A stretch of 40,336 bases of DNA. Source: an uncultured Bacteroides sp. Lineage in GTDB: Bacteria; Bacteroidota; Bacteroidia; Bacteroidales; Bacteroidaceae. The translations under genes and the position numbers were made by a program. The notes under the pieces were generated by a model that had not been told where the DNA came from, did not search any database, and worked only from the letters and a program-made list of their open reading frames with translations. This document shows positions 18,246 to 25,810 of the stretch, piece by piece (the stretch's first letter is position 1; every line of letters starts with the position of its first letter). The stretch spans positions 1 through 40,336 of the forward strand of contig CANPJW010000023.1 of NCBI GenBank assembly GCA_947574505.1. Direction: 5' to 3'.

Positions 18246-18976
18246 GACTAGAAGTTTTTCCCTCGTCCATAGAGGCGTCCCGGGAGTTGATACTCCGCCT
18301 GGTGGAAATCATAAAAGAAGAACCTGGCAAGGTGTTCAATATAGCGGTGAGCGGTGGCAACACCCCTGCTCTGATGTTCGACTTATGGGCGAATGAGTAT
18401 ATGGATATTACTCCCTGGAACCGCATGCACATCTATTGGGTGGACGAACGTTGTGTGCCGCCCGCTGACTCGGACAGTAATTATGGGATGATGCGTAACC
18501 TTCTTTTAGGATTGGCTCCTATTCCTTATGAGAATGTATTTCGTATTCGTGGTGAAGCAAAGCCTCTGAAAGAAGCTGTCCGCTATTCAGAATTAGTCAA
18601 GAAGCAAGTGCCGTTCAAGCAAGGCTGGCCGGAGTTTGATATTATATTGTTGGGTGCAGGAGATGACGGGCATACTTCTTCCATTTTCCCCGGACAAGAA
18701 GATTTGTTGACTTCCAATGACATTTATGTGCTCAGCACCCATCCCCGCAACGGACAGAAACGTATTGCGATGACCGGCTATCCCATTCTGAATGCCCGTC
18801 ATGTCATATTCCTGATAACGGGAAAAAGCAAAGCGGATGTAGTAGAAGAAATCTGTAATTCGGGTGATACCGGACCGGCAGCATACATTGCCCATCATGC
18901 ACAGAATGTAGAACTGTTTATGGATAAAGGAGCTGCTTTGTATATTGATGACCTGAATAAAAAAGATTTAAACTAA
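18242..18976 (+). CDS. pgl: 6-phosphogluconolactonase
   Basis: The 244-residue protein hydrolyses 6-phosphogluconolactone to 6-phosphogluconate, the step between Zwf and Gnd. It has SGGNTP at 37-42, WVDERCVPPADSDSN at 66-80 and GAGDDGHTSSIFPG at about 138-150, all typical of the NagB/DevB-type lactonase. It overlaps zwf by four bases. The gene order is reverse to the pathway (gnd, zwf, pgl), but all three oxidative-branch steps are in one transcript. No strong terminator follows; only a six-pair hairpin near 18981-19005 is seen. Confidence 0.96.
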   Translation: MRLEVFPSSIEASRELILRLVEIIKEEPGKVFNIAVSGGNTPALMFDLWANEYMDITPWNRMHIYWVDERCVPPADSDSNYGMMRNLLLGLAPIPYENVFRIRGEAKPLKEAVRYSELVKKQVPFKQGWPEFDIILLGAGDDGHTSSIFPGQEDLLTSNDIYVLSTHPRNGQKRIAMTGYPILNARHVIFLITGKSKADVVEEICNSGDTGPAAYIAHHAQNVELFMDKGAALYIDDLNKKDLN

Positions 18977-19016
18977 ACAAATGCCGGAAAGTATGTTTAT
19001 CGGCAATCGAGGAGAG

Positions 19017-19229
19017 TTACGCTTTCGTAATCTCCTCTACTATATATTCATCTTTTACTTTCTTGCAAGTACATACAAAGTATTCAGGATGTTGCAACGC
19101 TCCTTTTAAAGTATCAGGAAGAATTATTTCTTTCGTACGACGGTCTACCGCAACCATTGCGTATAAGATTCCTTCACTTTCACATTTCTCTATTAGTGCA
19201 CTTTTCAACTCTTCTACAGCATATTCCAT
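19017..19229 (-). CDS. Small conserved-looking protein, unknown function
   Basis: A 70-residue soluble, charged protein beginning MEYAVEELKSALIEKCESEG and ending KDEYIVEEITKA. The middle alternates beta-like segments (ILYAMVAVDRR, KEIILPDT, YFVCTCKKV). No family is recognised. The frame extends eight codons further to 19253, but an exact -7 box (TAACTTTG, 19251-19258) overlaps that start, so ATG at 19229 is the likelier one. It is convergent with pgl. Confidence 0.65.
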   Translation of the reverse strand: MEYAVEELKSALIEKCESEGILYAMVAVDRRTKEIILPDTLKGALQHPEYFVCTCKKVKDEYIVEEITKA

Positions 19230-19250
19230 TTGTGTGATATTTTGTCGCTG

Positions 19251-19281
19251 CAAAGTTATGGAAAATATGGCTCAATCCGAA
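19251..19281 (-). promoter_or_regulatory. Promoter of the small gene at 19017
   Basis: The minus strand reads TTCG (19278-19281), 19 bp, TAACTTTG (19251-19258). The -7 box is exact and the -33 has one mismatch. It lies 21 bases upstream of the ATG at 19229 and overlaps the alternative upstream ATG. Confidence 0.55.
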
Positions 19282-19404
19282 ATCCCGGTGCACGGATTTT
19301 GCGAAAAGTGTTAGGCTCAGTCTGAAAATTGGGGGGATTTGATTCAGTACACAGTCATATCCCTAAAAAAAGATTCATTCCGGTGCGTGGCTGAATCAAA
19401 GCAG

Positions 19405-19514
19405 TACTGAAGTAAGCCGAACCATGTACTTGAGTTCCTCAAGTCTCCTATATCATTTCATTAAGTGTAGTACTTGTTTCTGTCAAGTCTCCTACTTGTT
19501 ACAGCCAAATCTCC
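19405..19514. repeat. 22-bp palindromic tandem repeat, array A
   Basis: Five contiguous 22-bp units start at 19405, 19427, 19449, 19471 and 19493; all begin with TA, and four with TACT. The typical unit is TACTTG-N7-CAAGTCTCC, in which ACTTG and CAAGT are complementary half-sites. The array begins right after the left terminal repeat. The period is not a multiple of three, so it is not a protein repeat. Confidence 0.7.
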
Positions 19515-19643
19515 TACCAAATATAAAAAGAAAAAAAACACCTTCAGCCTTCAGTTCTTCAAAAAGCCCCTTTTCATCGGTGTTTTTGGCTGAAGGCACT
19601 CCTGAAGACAGAAGTGTATGCCTCCAGCTCATTTTTGCTCACA

Positions 19644-19753
19644 TGGTGAATCTATATACCCCACTTGGTGGGCATATAGATCCATCATGGTGGATATATA
19701 TATCCAGTACGGTGAGTATATATACCTACCACGATGAATATATAGCTCTACTG
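19644..19753. repeat. 22-bp palindromic tandem repeat, array B
   Basis: Five units with exact 22-bp spacing start at 19644, 19666, 19688, 19710 and 19732. The typical unit is TGGTGgaTATATAtatCCA, with TGG and CCA ends around an alternating TA core. The sequence is unrelated to array A but the period and the palindromic layout are the same. Confidence 0.75.
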
Positions 19754-19942
19754 TCAAGTCTGAAAAAGCTGAATGCGCTGAAAGCACTCCCCCCTGGCTA
19801 CAACCTATTCTCGCAGGGGGTGTTTTGGTTCATTTCCGCACGGGAATGAATCATTTCTTAGGGATATGGCTGTGTACTGAACCAAATCCCCCAAGAATTA
19901 CAACTGATCCTCGATTATAATTTGTAAATTGCTGTATATCTG

Positions 19943-20054
19943 TTATAAAAATGGCTTCCTTGTTCGTCCGCCGACGAGGAAGCCATTCAACACAAAAACT
20001 AAACTAGACTTAACTAAACTATTCTATTCTCGGAATTTCACAATCCCTTTCTGT
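19943..20054 (-). ncRNA. Candidate small RNA, about 110 nt
   Basis: A consensus promoter (20061-20091) and an intrinsic terminator (19947-19986) on the minus strand bound a unit of about 110 nt with no credible protein frame. The 5' part contains a duplicated TAGTTTAGT motif in a single-stranded-looking AU-rich stretch, and the 3' part is the terminator hairpin. A 23-codon frame starts inside the hairpin but is probably fortuitous. Alternatively this is the leader and attenuator of a gene since lost or displaced by the neighbouring element. No known RNA family is recognised. Confidence 0.55.
19947..19986 (-). terminator. Terminator of the candidate small RNA
   Basis: The arms ATGGCTTCCT and AGGAAGCCAT are joined through a second short stem (GTC/GAC around CGCC) and, on the minus strand, end in five T residues. 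The stem is about ten pairs. Confidence 0.7.
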
Positions 20055-20060
20055 TCTCTG

Positions 20061-20091
20061 CAAAGGTAGGGATAAAACGGGGTTTGACAAA
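20061..20091 (-). promoter_or_regulatory. Consensus promoter of the candidate small RNA
   Basis: The minus strand reads TTTG (20088-20091), a 19-bp spacer, and TACCTTTG (20061-20068). Both boxes match the Bacteroides consensus exactly. Transcription would start near 20054. Confidence 0.7.
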
Positions 20092-20132
20092 TAATAATCG
20101 ACAAAAATATTAATTTCACCGATAAAATAGCT

Positions 20133-20674
20133 TAGAGCCTATTTAAATTTTCCTGAGATTATGTTAGATAGGCTTTACCGACCAGTTTTTATTCGTCACA
20201 TAGTCTCCGTCATGCTCCTCACAACAACAGAAAATATACTCGAAAGCAACTCTCAAAACTGTGTCGGGCAAAACTCGGAGCAGGCTCTTAATAACCCACT
20301 TTTCATTCATTAATAAAAAAGTTCTCTTTCATTAATTGTAAACTTCTTATTATCAGCATGTAAACTTATTTTTCGTTAACCGTAATCTATAAACGCAAGC
20401 TTCGTTTATAAAAACAAAGGCTTTGATTATAAAAACGAAGCTTGCAATTATATAATCAAAGCTTGCGTTTATAGTTTGCATCGAATGAAAAGAAAGTTTC
20501 CTTCCTGTCCGAAGGAACTTTATACTTAATGGGCGGGAAGTTTTCTATTAATAGCCAAGAGCGCAACTGTTAATACCCCTTCCGCCAACTACAGACAGAC
20601 GCGACAAGAAGAGCCGGGGTAAGTTAAAATATCAGCTATAATATTATGACTGAAGAGAATTTAAACAGGCTCTA
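20133..20674. mobile_element. Second MITE-like element with a 21-bp minisatellite
   Basis: A 542-bp non-coding unit has terminal inverted repeats TAGAGCCTATTTAAATTTTC (left) and its counterpart at 20655-20674, 18 of 20 positions matching, with weaker similarity further in. TA at both outer edges could be a TA target duplication. The right end stops three bases short of the stop codon of the LytTR regulator gene. A third copy of the end motif (GCAGGCTCT, near 20281-20289) lies inside, so the element may be a mosaic of two insertions. A palindromic array occupies 20368-20472. No transposase frame is seen. Confidence 0.6.
20368..20472. repeat. 21-bp palindromic tandem repeat
   Basis: Units of exactly 21 bp start at 20368, 20389, 20410, 20431 and 20452. 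Most have the form ATAAAC-GCAAGCTTC-GTTTAT, with an AAGCTT or similar centre and complementary flanks; the first unit is the most diverged. The first and last full units are nearly reverse complements of each other: the 16 bases at 20387-20402 recur inverted at 20459-20474. Weaker units may continue on both sides. Confidence 0.7.
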
Positions 20675-20677
20675 ATG

Positions 20678-21376
20678 TTAGCTCCTTTCATCAAGAAAAG
20701 TTTGGAAAACTTGCTTGTAACTATCACTGATGGGGATATATGTCTTGTCGAAGACGATACGACCACGGTCAATCACACGTATCTTATCTTTCTGAACAAT
20801 GAACGAACGATGCACGCGTATGAAACGGCTGGAAGGCAAAAGTTCTTCCATTGCTTTCATGCTCATAAGTGACAAAATGGGTTTGGGAGCATCTTCTGTA
20901 TAGATTTTGATATAATCCTTCAAACCTTCGATATACGTGATTTTTTTCAGGTCTACTTGTACCAGCTTATAATCGCTTTTCACGAAAATACTATCTATCT
21001 CTTCCGGCTTTTGAACCAGTTCGAACCATTGGAGCGCTTTGTTTGCCGCTTGTAGGAAATCAATGTATGAGATAGGCTTCAGTAGGTAATCGAGTGCGTT
21101 GACACGATAACCGTCGATAGCATACTGTCCGAAAGCTGTAGTAAACACGATACGGGTGCGGGAGTCTACCATCTTCGAGAACTCCAGTCCGTTAAGCTCT
21201 GGCATCTGAATGTCCAGAAACAGAAGTTCCACCTCTTCATCCGGCAATTCCTTCATAGCTTGGACTGCGCTGGAATATTTTCCTGCGAGTTGCAGGAACG
21301 GAGTCTTGTTCACATAACTTTCTAATAGGCTGAGAGCTAAAGGCTCATCATCAACAATCGCACAACGTAATACCAT
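20678..21376 (-). CDS. LytTR-family response regulator
   Basis: The 232-residue protein has an N-terminal receiver domain with the acidic pair at 9-10 (VDDEP), phospho-acceptor Asp55 in LFLDIQMPE, and the lysine of LLKP at 100. A C-terminal LytTR DNA-binding domain (about 130-232) shows FIRVHRSFIVQKDKI. It is the LytR/AlgR type, which binds direct repeats upstream of target genes. It is the last gene of the efflux operon, 40 bases behind its kinase, and probably regulates that operon. A MITE-like element ends directly after its stop codon. Confidence 0.92.
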   Translation of the reverse strand: MVLRCAIVDDEPLALSLLESYVNKTPFLQLAGKYSSAVQAMKELPDEEVELLFLDIQMPELNGLEFSKMVDSRTRIVFTTAFGQYAIDGYRVNALDYLLKPISYIDFLQAANKALQWFELVQKPEEIDSIFVKSDYKLVQVDLKKITYIEGLKDYIKIYTEDAPKPILSLMSMKAMEELLPSSRFIRVHRSFIVQKDKIRVIDRGRIVFDKTYIPISDSYKQVFQTFLDERS

Positions 21377-21416
21377 ATTATTCTATATCTGATGTTTTAT
21401 ACTAAACGTTTTCTGT

Positions 21417-22478
21417 CTACTCTTTGATTTTAATACTCAGTCGCGATTCATAGACAGACTTGTTTCCCGAACTGCCTTTCGACCAAGTGTAAGCCCCCGG
21501 ATAAAGTATCTCCAGCCGCCGGCTCACTTGCTCTAACCCGACCCCCGAGCCACTTTTATCTTCCACCGTCTTGGGATGATTGCTGTTGCGGATTTCACAA
21601 ACCACTTCCTTGTCATTTTCCGAAATATGAATACTGATAAAACTAGGTTCAGTAGGAGATATGCCATGCTTGAAAGCATTCTCTATCAACGAAATGAAGA
21701 TAAGTGGAACAATAAGTGTCTGGCTATCTGGCTGAATGTCGAATTGAGTGGTCATTTGTACATTCGCGGACAGGCGGATACGCATCAACTCAATATAATT
21801 GCGGATAAAATCTACTTCCTTGCAGAGAGGGACATACGTCTGCTGATTATCATACAATACATATCGGAGAAGTTTGCTCAACTCTTGTACTGCTTCCTGT
21901 GCCTTATCTGAATCAAAGGCAATCAAAGCATAAATGTTATTCAAAGTATTCAGCAAAAAGTGCGGGTTCAACTGGTTCCGTAGGTTTTTCAATTCGGCTT
22001 CTGCGCGGCTTCGTTCCGCTTCTTTACGGGCGTTTTCGTTCTGCGTCCATCGCGCACTCATACGGATGGCGGCGCTCAACCCGATGGTAAAGACGAGACT
22101 CAGCATATCCCTAAGGAAGAACAGCCATCCCGGAGGCATACCCGGACGCTTTGTTCTGGATGCAAATGACGGGTCGAACGTCAGGCTTTGCCAAAGGTGG
22201 AGTAAAACTCCGATGACGCATAAAAAGATAATGTTATAGATGATGTATCTCTTTGCCTGCCCCTGGAAAAGATAGCGGGGAACCAGAAGGAAATAGTTGA
22301 CGTAGAACACAATCATGAAAGAAAGTGGTACGGCAAGATGGCGTACATAAGCCATCCAGTTTATGTTTCCGTTTCCGCGTTCAACGAAAAAGAACGGGAA
22401 ACCGAACATAATTCCCCAGCCGATAATGTGTATCAGTATTTCCAGGGGACGACGCGCAGATGTAAAGTTTTGTTTCAT
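21417..22478 (-). CDS. LytS-type sensor histidine kinase
   Basis: The 353-residue protein has about four membrane helices (near 12-32, 47-67, 79-97 and 118-140), a short coiled coil (about 148-168), and the His_kinase motif NQLNPHFLLNTLNNIY with the phospho-acceptor His173. The ATP-binding part shows SLIENAFKHGI and SGSGVGLEQVSRRLE. There is no large periplasmic sensor domain, so the signal is probably sensed in or near the membrane. It lies 18 bases behind the efflux permease gene and upstream of the LytTR regulator. Confidence 0.92.
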   Translation of the reverse strand: MKQNFTSARRPLEILIHIIGWGIMFGFPFFFVERGNGNINWMAYVRHLAVPLSFMIVFYVNYFLLVPRYLFQGQAKRYIIYNIIFLCVIGVLLHLWQSLTFDPSFASRTKRPGMPPGWLFFLRDMLSLVFTIGLSAAIRMSARWTQNENARKEAERSRAEAELKNLRNQLNPHFLLNTLNNIYALIAFDSDKAQEAVQELSKLLRYVLYDNQQTYVPLCKEVDFIRNYIELMRIRLSANVQMTTQFDIQPDSQTLIVPLIFISLIENAFKHGISPTEPSFISIHISENDKEVVCEIRNSNHPKTVEDKSGSGVGLEQVSRRLEILYPGAYTWSKGSSGNKSVYESRLSIKIKE

Positions 22479-22496
22479 AAAGACAAAGATAGCTTT

Positions 22497-23717
22497 TTAT
22501 TCGTATCTGATGGCTTCTATCGGGTCTAAATCTGCGGCTTTCTTGGCAGGATACCATCCGAAGAAGATTCCGGTGACAGTGCATACCGCAAAAGAAAGGA
22601 ATACACTCCAAAGTTGGATAAAGATAGGCCAATGCGCCACACTTTTCACAATCCAACTGACTCCGCAACCGATAATCACCCCGATGATGCCGCCCGTGAT
22701 ACTAATCATGATGGCTTCAATAAGGAACTGGCTCAGAATATCGATACCCCGTGCACCGACAGACATACGTAAACCAATCTCGCGGGTACGTTCCGTGACG
22801 GATACGTACATGATATTCATAATTCCGATACCACCTACCATCAGTGAAATTCCTGCGATGCAGGCAAGCAGGGTCGTCATCAGGTCGGTGGTAGAGTTGA
22901 GCATCGTGCTCAGTTCTTGTTGGGTACGGATAGTGAAATCATCATCGTCCGTTGCTTTCAACTTATGGTTGCGGCGGAGAATTGTACTGATTTCATTCGT
23001 AGCATATTCTGTCATATCTTCGGTGAGGGCAGAAGCAAACACGCCTTGCAGGTACGTGACGGCAAGCAAACGCTTCATCACAGTGGTATAAGGAGCAAGC
23101 ACTACGGCATCTTGGTCTTGTCCCATAGAATTGTAGCCCTTTGCCTTGAGCACGCCTACCACCCGGAAGGGTATCTTGCTGAAACGGATAATCTTGCCTA
23201 CCGGGTCACTTCCGTCCGGAAAAAGATTGTCCACTATTGTCTTTCCTATCACGCATACTTTTGCAGAGCTTTGAATGTCGGCTTCGGTGAACATCTCTCC
23301 ATTTTCTACCGTCAACTGGCGAATATCAAGGTATTCCGTTCCTACGCCATTCACGGATGCAGGATAGTTATTGTTGCCGGCAATAAGCTGTCCTGATGAA
23401 GAGACATTGGGGCTGACGGCAGACAGGAAACTTGTCTCATCGCGCAAGGCTTCGTAATCGGCAAGTTTCAAGGTCTGCATGGCAGACGGATCTTGCCGGA
23501 CACCACCACGCATATCGGCTCCCGGGTGAATCATAATCATGTTCGATCCCATCTCGGAAATCTGCTGTTGGATACTTTTCTTCGAACCTTGTCCGATAGC
23601 AAGCATCGTGATGACGGAAGCGACACCGATGATAATACCGAGCATGGTGAGAAAAGCACGCAACTTGTTGTTCGCCAATGCTCGGAGAGCTATCTTGAAT
23701 AAATTAGTTCCATTCAT
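22497..23717 (-). CDS. MacB-like ABC transporter permease
   Basis: This 406-residue permease has the MacB/FtsX type-VII layout: one N-terminal helix (LRAFLTMLGIIIGVASVITML, about 18-38), a large periplasmic domain (about 45-275), and three C-terminal helices with the family stretch MNIMYVSVTERTREIGLRMSVGA. In E. coli MacB the ATPase and permease are fused; here they are separate genes. It should work with the ATPase, adaptor and TolC protein encoded upstream to export a drug, peptide or lipid-like molecule; the substrate is unknown. Confidence 0.92.
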   Translation of the reverse strand: MNGTNLFKIALRALANNKLRAFLTMLGIIIGVASVITMLAIGQGSKKSIQQQISEMGSNMIMIHPGADMRGGVRQDPSAMQTLKLADYEALRDETSFLSAVSPNVSSSGQLIAGNNNYPASVNGVGTEYLDIRQLTVENGEMFTEADIQSSAKVCVIGKTIVDNLFPDGSDPVGKIIRFSKIPFRVVGVLKAKGYNSMGQDQDAVVLAPYTTVMKRLLAVTYLQGVFASALTEDMTEYATNEISTILRRNHKLKATDDDDFTIRTQQELSTMLNSTTDLMTTLLACIAGISLMVGGIGIMNIMYVSVTERTREIGLRMSVGARGIDILSQFLIEAIMISITGGIIGVIIGCGVSWIVKSVAHWPIFIQLWSVFLSFAVCTVTGIFFGWYPAKKAADLDPIEAIRYE

Positions 23718-23723
23718 ATTGTT

Positions 23724-23786
23724 AGTGATTAATTATTTAGTGATTAATGATTAGCGCGATAATGAATAGCAATGAATTAATCACTA
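23724..23786. repeat. Repeated 11-mer and hairpin inside the efflux operon
   Basis: TAGTGATTAAT occurs twice in direct order (23724-23734, 23739-23749) and once inverted (23776-23786), so either upstream copy can pair with the third. The sequence fills the 85-base gap between the ATPase and permease genes, the widest gap in the operon. It could stabilise or attenuate the transcript. Confidence 0.5.
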
Positions 23787-23802
23787 TCCCGTTAATTACT
23801 AT

Positions 23803-24546
23803 TTAATCCTTGTCGTTTTTCGGCAATGCCGCGAGTGCTTCGGCAGCGGACAGAATCTTTGAGTTGACAGTATCCTCTATGACATGACCGTCGCGCAGAC
23901 GGATATTACGGCTGCTATATTGCGCAAGTTCGGGATTATGTGTTACAAAGATAATAGTGCGTCCTTCCGCGTGAAGTTTCTGAAACAGGACAAGTATCTC
24001 GAAGGAGGTACGGGTGTCGAGGTTTCCCGTTGCTTCATCCGCAAGAATAACGGCTGGATTATTTACCAGCGCACGTGCAATGGCAACCCGCTGCATCTGT
24101 CCACCGGACATCTGGTTGGATTTATGTTCCAAACGGTCGCCCAATCCCACAGCCTGCAAAGATTCGATGGCACGGCGGTGACGTTCGGAAGCACTGACGG
24201 ACGAGTTGTACATAAGCGGCAGTTCCACATTTTCCACTGCGGTTGTTTTAGGCAATAGATTATAGCTTTGGAACACGAATCCAATCTTACGATTTCTCAG
24301 TACTGCACGTTGAGGCTTGCTCATCGTGCGGACGGGAATATCGTCGAGCAGATACTCGCCGCTTGTCGGGGTGTCCAGGCAGCCCAATATGTTAAGTAGC
24401 GTAGACTTTCCCGAACCGGAAGTACCCATGATGGTGACAAACTCCCCTTCTTTAATAGTAAACGAAACGCCCCGTAACGCATGAACGGTTTCGTCTCCTA
24501 CTTGGAAGTCCCGTCTGATATTTTGTATTTCAATTACTTTCTTCAT
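23803..24546 (-). CDS. MacB-like ABC transporter ATP-binding protein
   Basis: The 247-residue ATPase shows Walker [10 protein letters not shown] at 41-49, a Q-loop, the signature [14 protein letters not shown] and Walker [13 protein letters not shown], in the LolD/MacB group. The frame can also begin with GTG at 24555, which would overlap the adaptor stop; ATG at 24546 ([12 protein letters not shown]) gives the usual family N terminus and a five-base gap. It powers the permease encoded downstream. Confidence 0.93.
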   Translation of the reverse strand: MKKVIEIQNIRRDFQVGDETVHALRGVSFTIKEGEFVTIMGTSGSGKSTLLNILGCLDTPTSGEYLLDDIPVRTMSKPQRAVLRNRKIGFVFQSYNLLPKTTAVENVELPLMYNSSVSASERHRRAIESLQAVGLGDRLEHKSNQMSGGQMQRVAIARALVNNPAVILADEATGNLDTRTSFEILVLFQKLHAEGRTIIFVTHNPELAQYSSRNIRLRDGHVIEDTVNSKILSAAEALAALPKNDKD

Positions 24547-24551
24547 GATTG

Positions 24552-25784
24552 TCACTTGTTGTTTTTCTTCTTACTTCCCGGAGGACCAGGCATGAACGGG
24601 CTTCTTTCTCCACCGTTCTCTTTATTGGGGCCAGCTTCGAAATTCTCACCGGGCATTGCACCTATGGTAGCTTCGGATACTACTTTCGTACCTTCGGTGA
24701 TACCACTGACAATCTCCGTAGATATCCCGTTGCTAATTCCGATTTTTACAGGATGCGCAGTGAATGTAGTGCCTTCACGTGTCCAAAGTTTATGTTCACC
24801 CTTACAATCTTTTACAATGTCATTAGCACCGATGAGCGGTTTCTCCGGAACGAAACGCAAAGCCTTGTTCGGCACAGACAATACACCTTTTTTATCAAGA
24901 ATATAAATAGTGACATTAGCCGTCAGACGCGGTTTCAGTTTCAAATCGGGGTTAGGGGCGGAGATTACCACTTCATAGGTAACTACCGTGCTTGTACTGC
25001 TGCTGCTTGCGTTGCTCGTACTGCTTGAGTTTCCCAAACGAATCTGTGTCACTACCCCCTCAAATGTATCATTCGGATAAGCATCCACCGTAAAACTGGC
25101 ACACTGGCCTTCTTCCACACCGCCTATGTCCGCTTCATCCACATCGGCTACCACCTGCATCTGAGTCAAATCTGCAGCGATGGTGAAGAGTGTCGGAGTT
25201 TCGAATCCGGAAGCAACCGTTTGTCCGGCTTCTACATCACGGCTGATAACAACTCCGTCAATGGGCGAAGTAATCGTTGCATAAGACAAGTTACGTTCTG
25301 CTTTCGCAAGAGATGCCTTGCTGCTGTCATAACTACTTTTAGCCTTCTGATAATTGTAAAGAGCCTGTTCGAAGTCTGTATCGCTAATCAAGGATTTCTC
25401 ATGCAGCCCTTTGCTACGTTCGTAATTCTTTTTCTGATATTCATATTCGGCTTTAGCCCCGTCATAAGTTGCCTGTTGGGAAGCCAGTTCGCTTTGCAGA
25501 GTAATGCGGTCCATCTCAGCAATCAACTGCCCTTTGGTGACTGTTGAGTTGTAGTCTACATAAATCTTGTCAATGATACCTGATACTTGTGTACCGACTT
25601 CTACTTCCGTCACAGGTTCAATCGTTCCGGTTGCAGTCACCGAATTTGAAATATCGCTTTTGCTGACAGTAACAGTGGCATATGTGACTTTGTGTTTGGC
25701 GGGCGACCCGGCGAAGAACCAGATTCCCGCACCTGTTACCACAACGACTGCCACGGCGATTAAGGTAATCTTTTTCGTTTTCAT
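24552..25784 (-). CDS. MacA-like periplasmic adaptor (membrane fusion protein)
   Basis: The 410-residue protein has an N-terminal membrane anchor (about 6-24) and the HlyD/MacA order of domains: a first lipoyl half with GTIEPVTEVEVGTQVSG, an alpha-helical hairpin (about 95-165) rich in Ala, Lys, Gln and Tyr, a second lipoyl half with ATITSPIDGVV, then beta-barrel and membrane-proximal domains. A serine/threonine-rich insert (about 253-268) and a charged Pro/Gly/Lys C-terminal tail are minor oddities. It bridges the inner-membrane ABC transporter to the TolC-like channel. Confidence 0.93.
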   Translation of the reverse strand: MKTKKITLIAVAVVVVTGAGIWFFAGSPAKHKVTYATVTVSKSDISNSVTATGTIEPVTEVEVGTQVSGIIDKIYVDYNSTVTKGQLIAEMDRITLQSELASQQATYDGAKAEYEYQKKNYERSKGLHEKSLISDTDFEQALYNYQKAKSSYDSSKASLAKAERNLSYATITSPIDGVVISRDVEAGQTVASGFETPTLFTIAADLTQMQVVADVDEADIGGVEEGQCASFTVDAYPNDTFEGVVTQIRLGNSSSTSNASSSSTSTVVTYEVVISAPNPDLKLKPRLTANVTIYILDKKGVLSVPNKALRFVPEKPLIGANDIVKDCKGEHKLWTREGTTFTAHPVKIGISNGISTEIVSGITEGTKVVSEATIGAMPGENFEAGPNKENGGERSPFMPGPPGSKKKNNK

Positions 25785-25810
25785 TCGTTTCTTATGCTTT
25801 TACTTGTTTA

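Larger units (their letters stand above)
19329..19895. mobile_element. MITE-like element carrying palindromic minisatellites
   Basis: A 567-bp non-coding unit is bounded by long terminal inverted repeats. The left arm (19329-19400) and right arm (19824-19895) are each 72 bases and align without gaps at roughly 60 of 72 positions, including GATTYAGTACACAG-like and ATATCCCTAA blocks. Inside are two arrays of 22-bp imperfect palindromes (19405-19514 and 19644-19753) separated by a segment with pseudoknot-like pairing. No transposase is present and no clean target duplication is seen (flanks AAAA / AATT). The architecture resembles the minisatellite-containing BrickBuilt MITEs I recall from Porphyromonas gingivalis; sequence relatedness has not been tested. 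Confidence 0.7.

Noticed and set aside
18981..19005. Terminator after pgl
   Set aside because: The hairpin has only about six pairs and no T-run on the plus strand.
19405..19753. CRISPR-like array
   Set aside because: The repeats are directly contiguous 22-mers without unique spacers, and no cas gene is present.
19424..19849. 141-codon open frame on the plus strand inside the first MITE-like element
   Set aside because: It runs through both 22-bp arrays, whose period is not a multiple of three, and into the right terminal repeat. The translation has no domain or normal composition.
19919..19986. 23-codon minus-strand frame beginning in the small-RNA hairpin
   Set aside because: Its start is buried in the terminator stem and the frame runs past the T-run; no coding signal.
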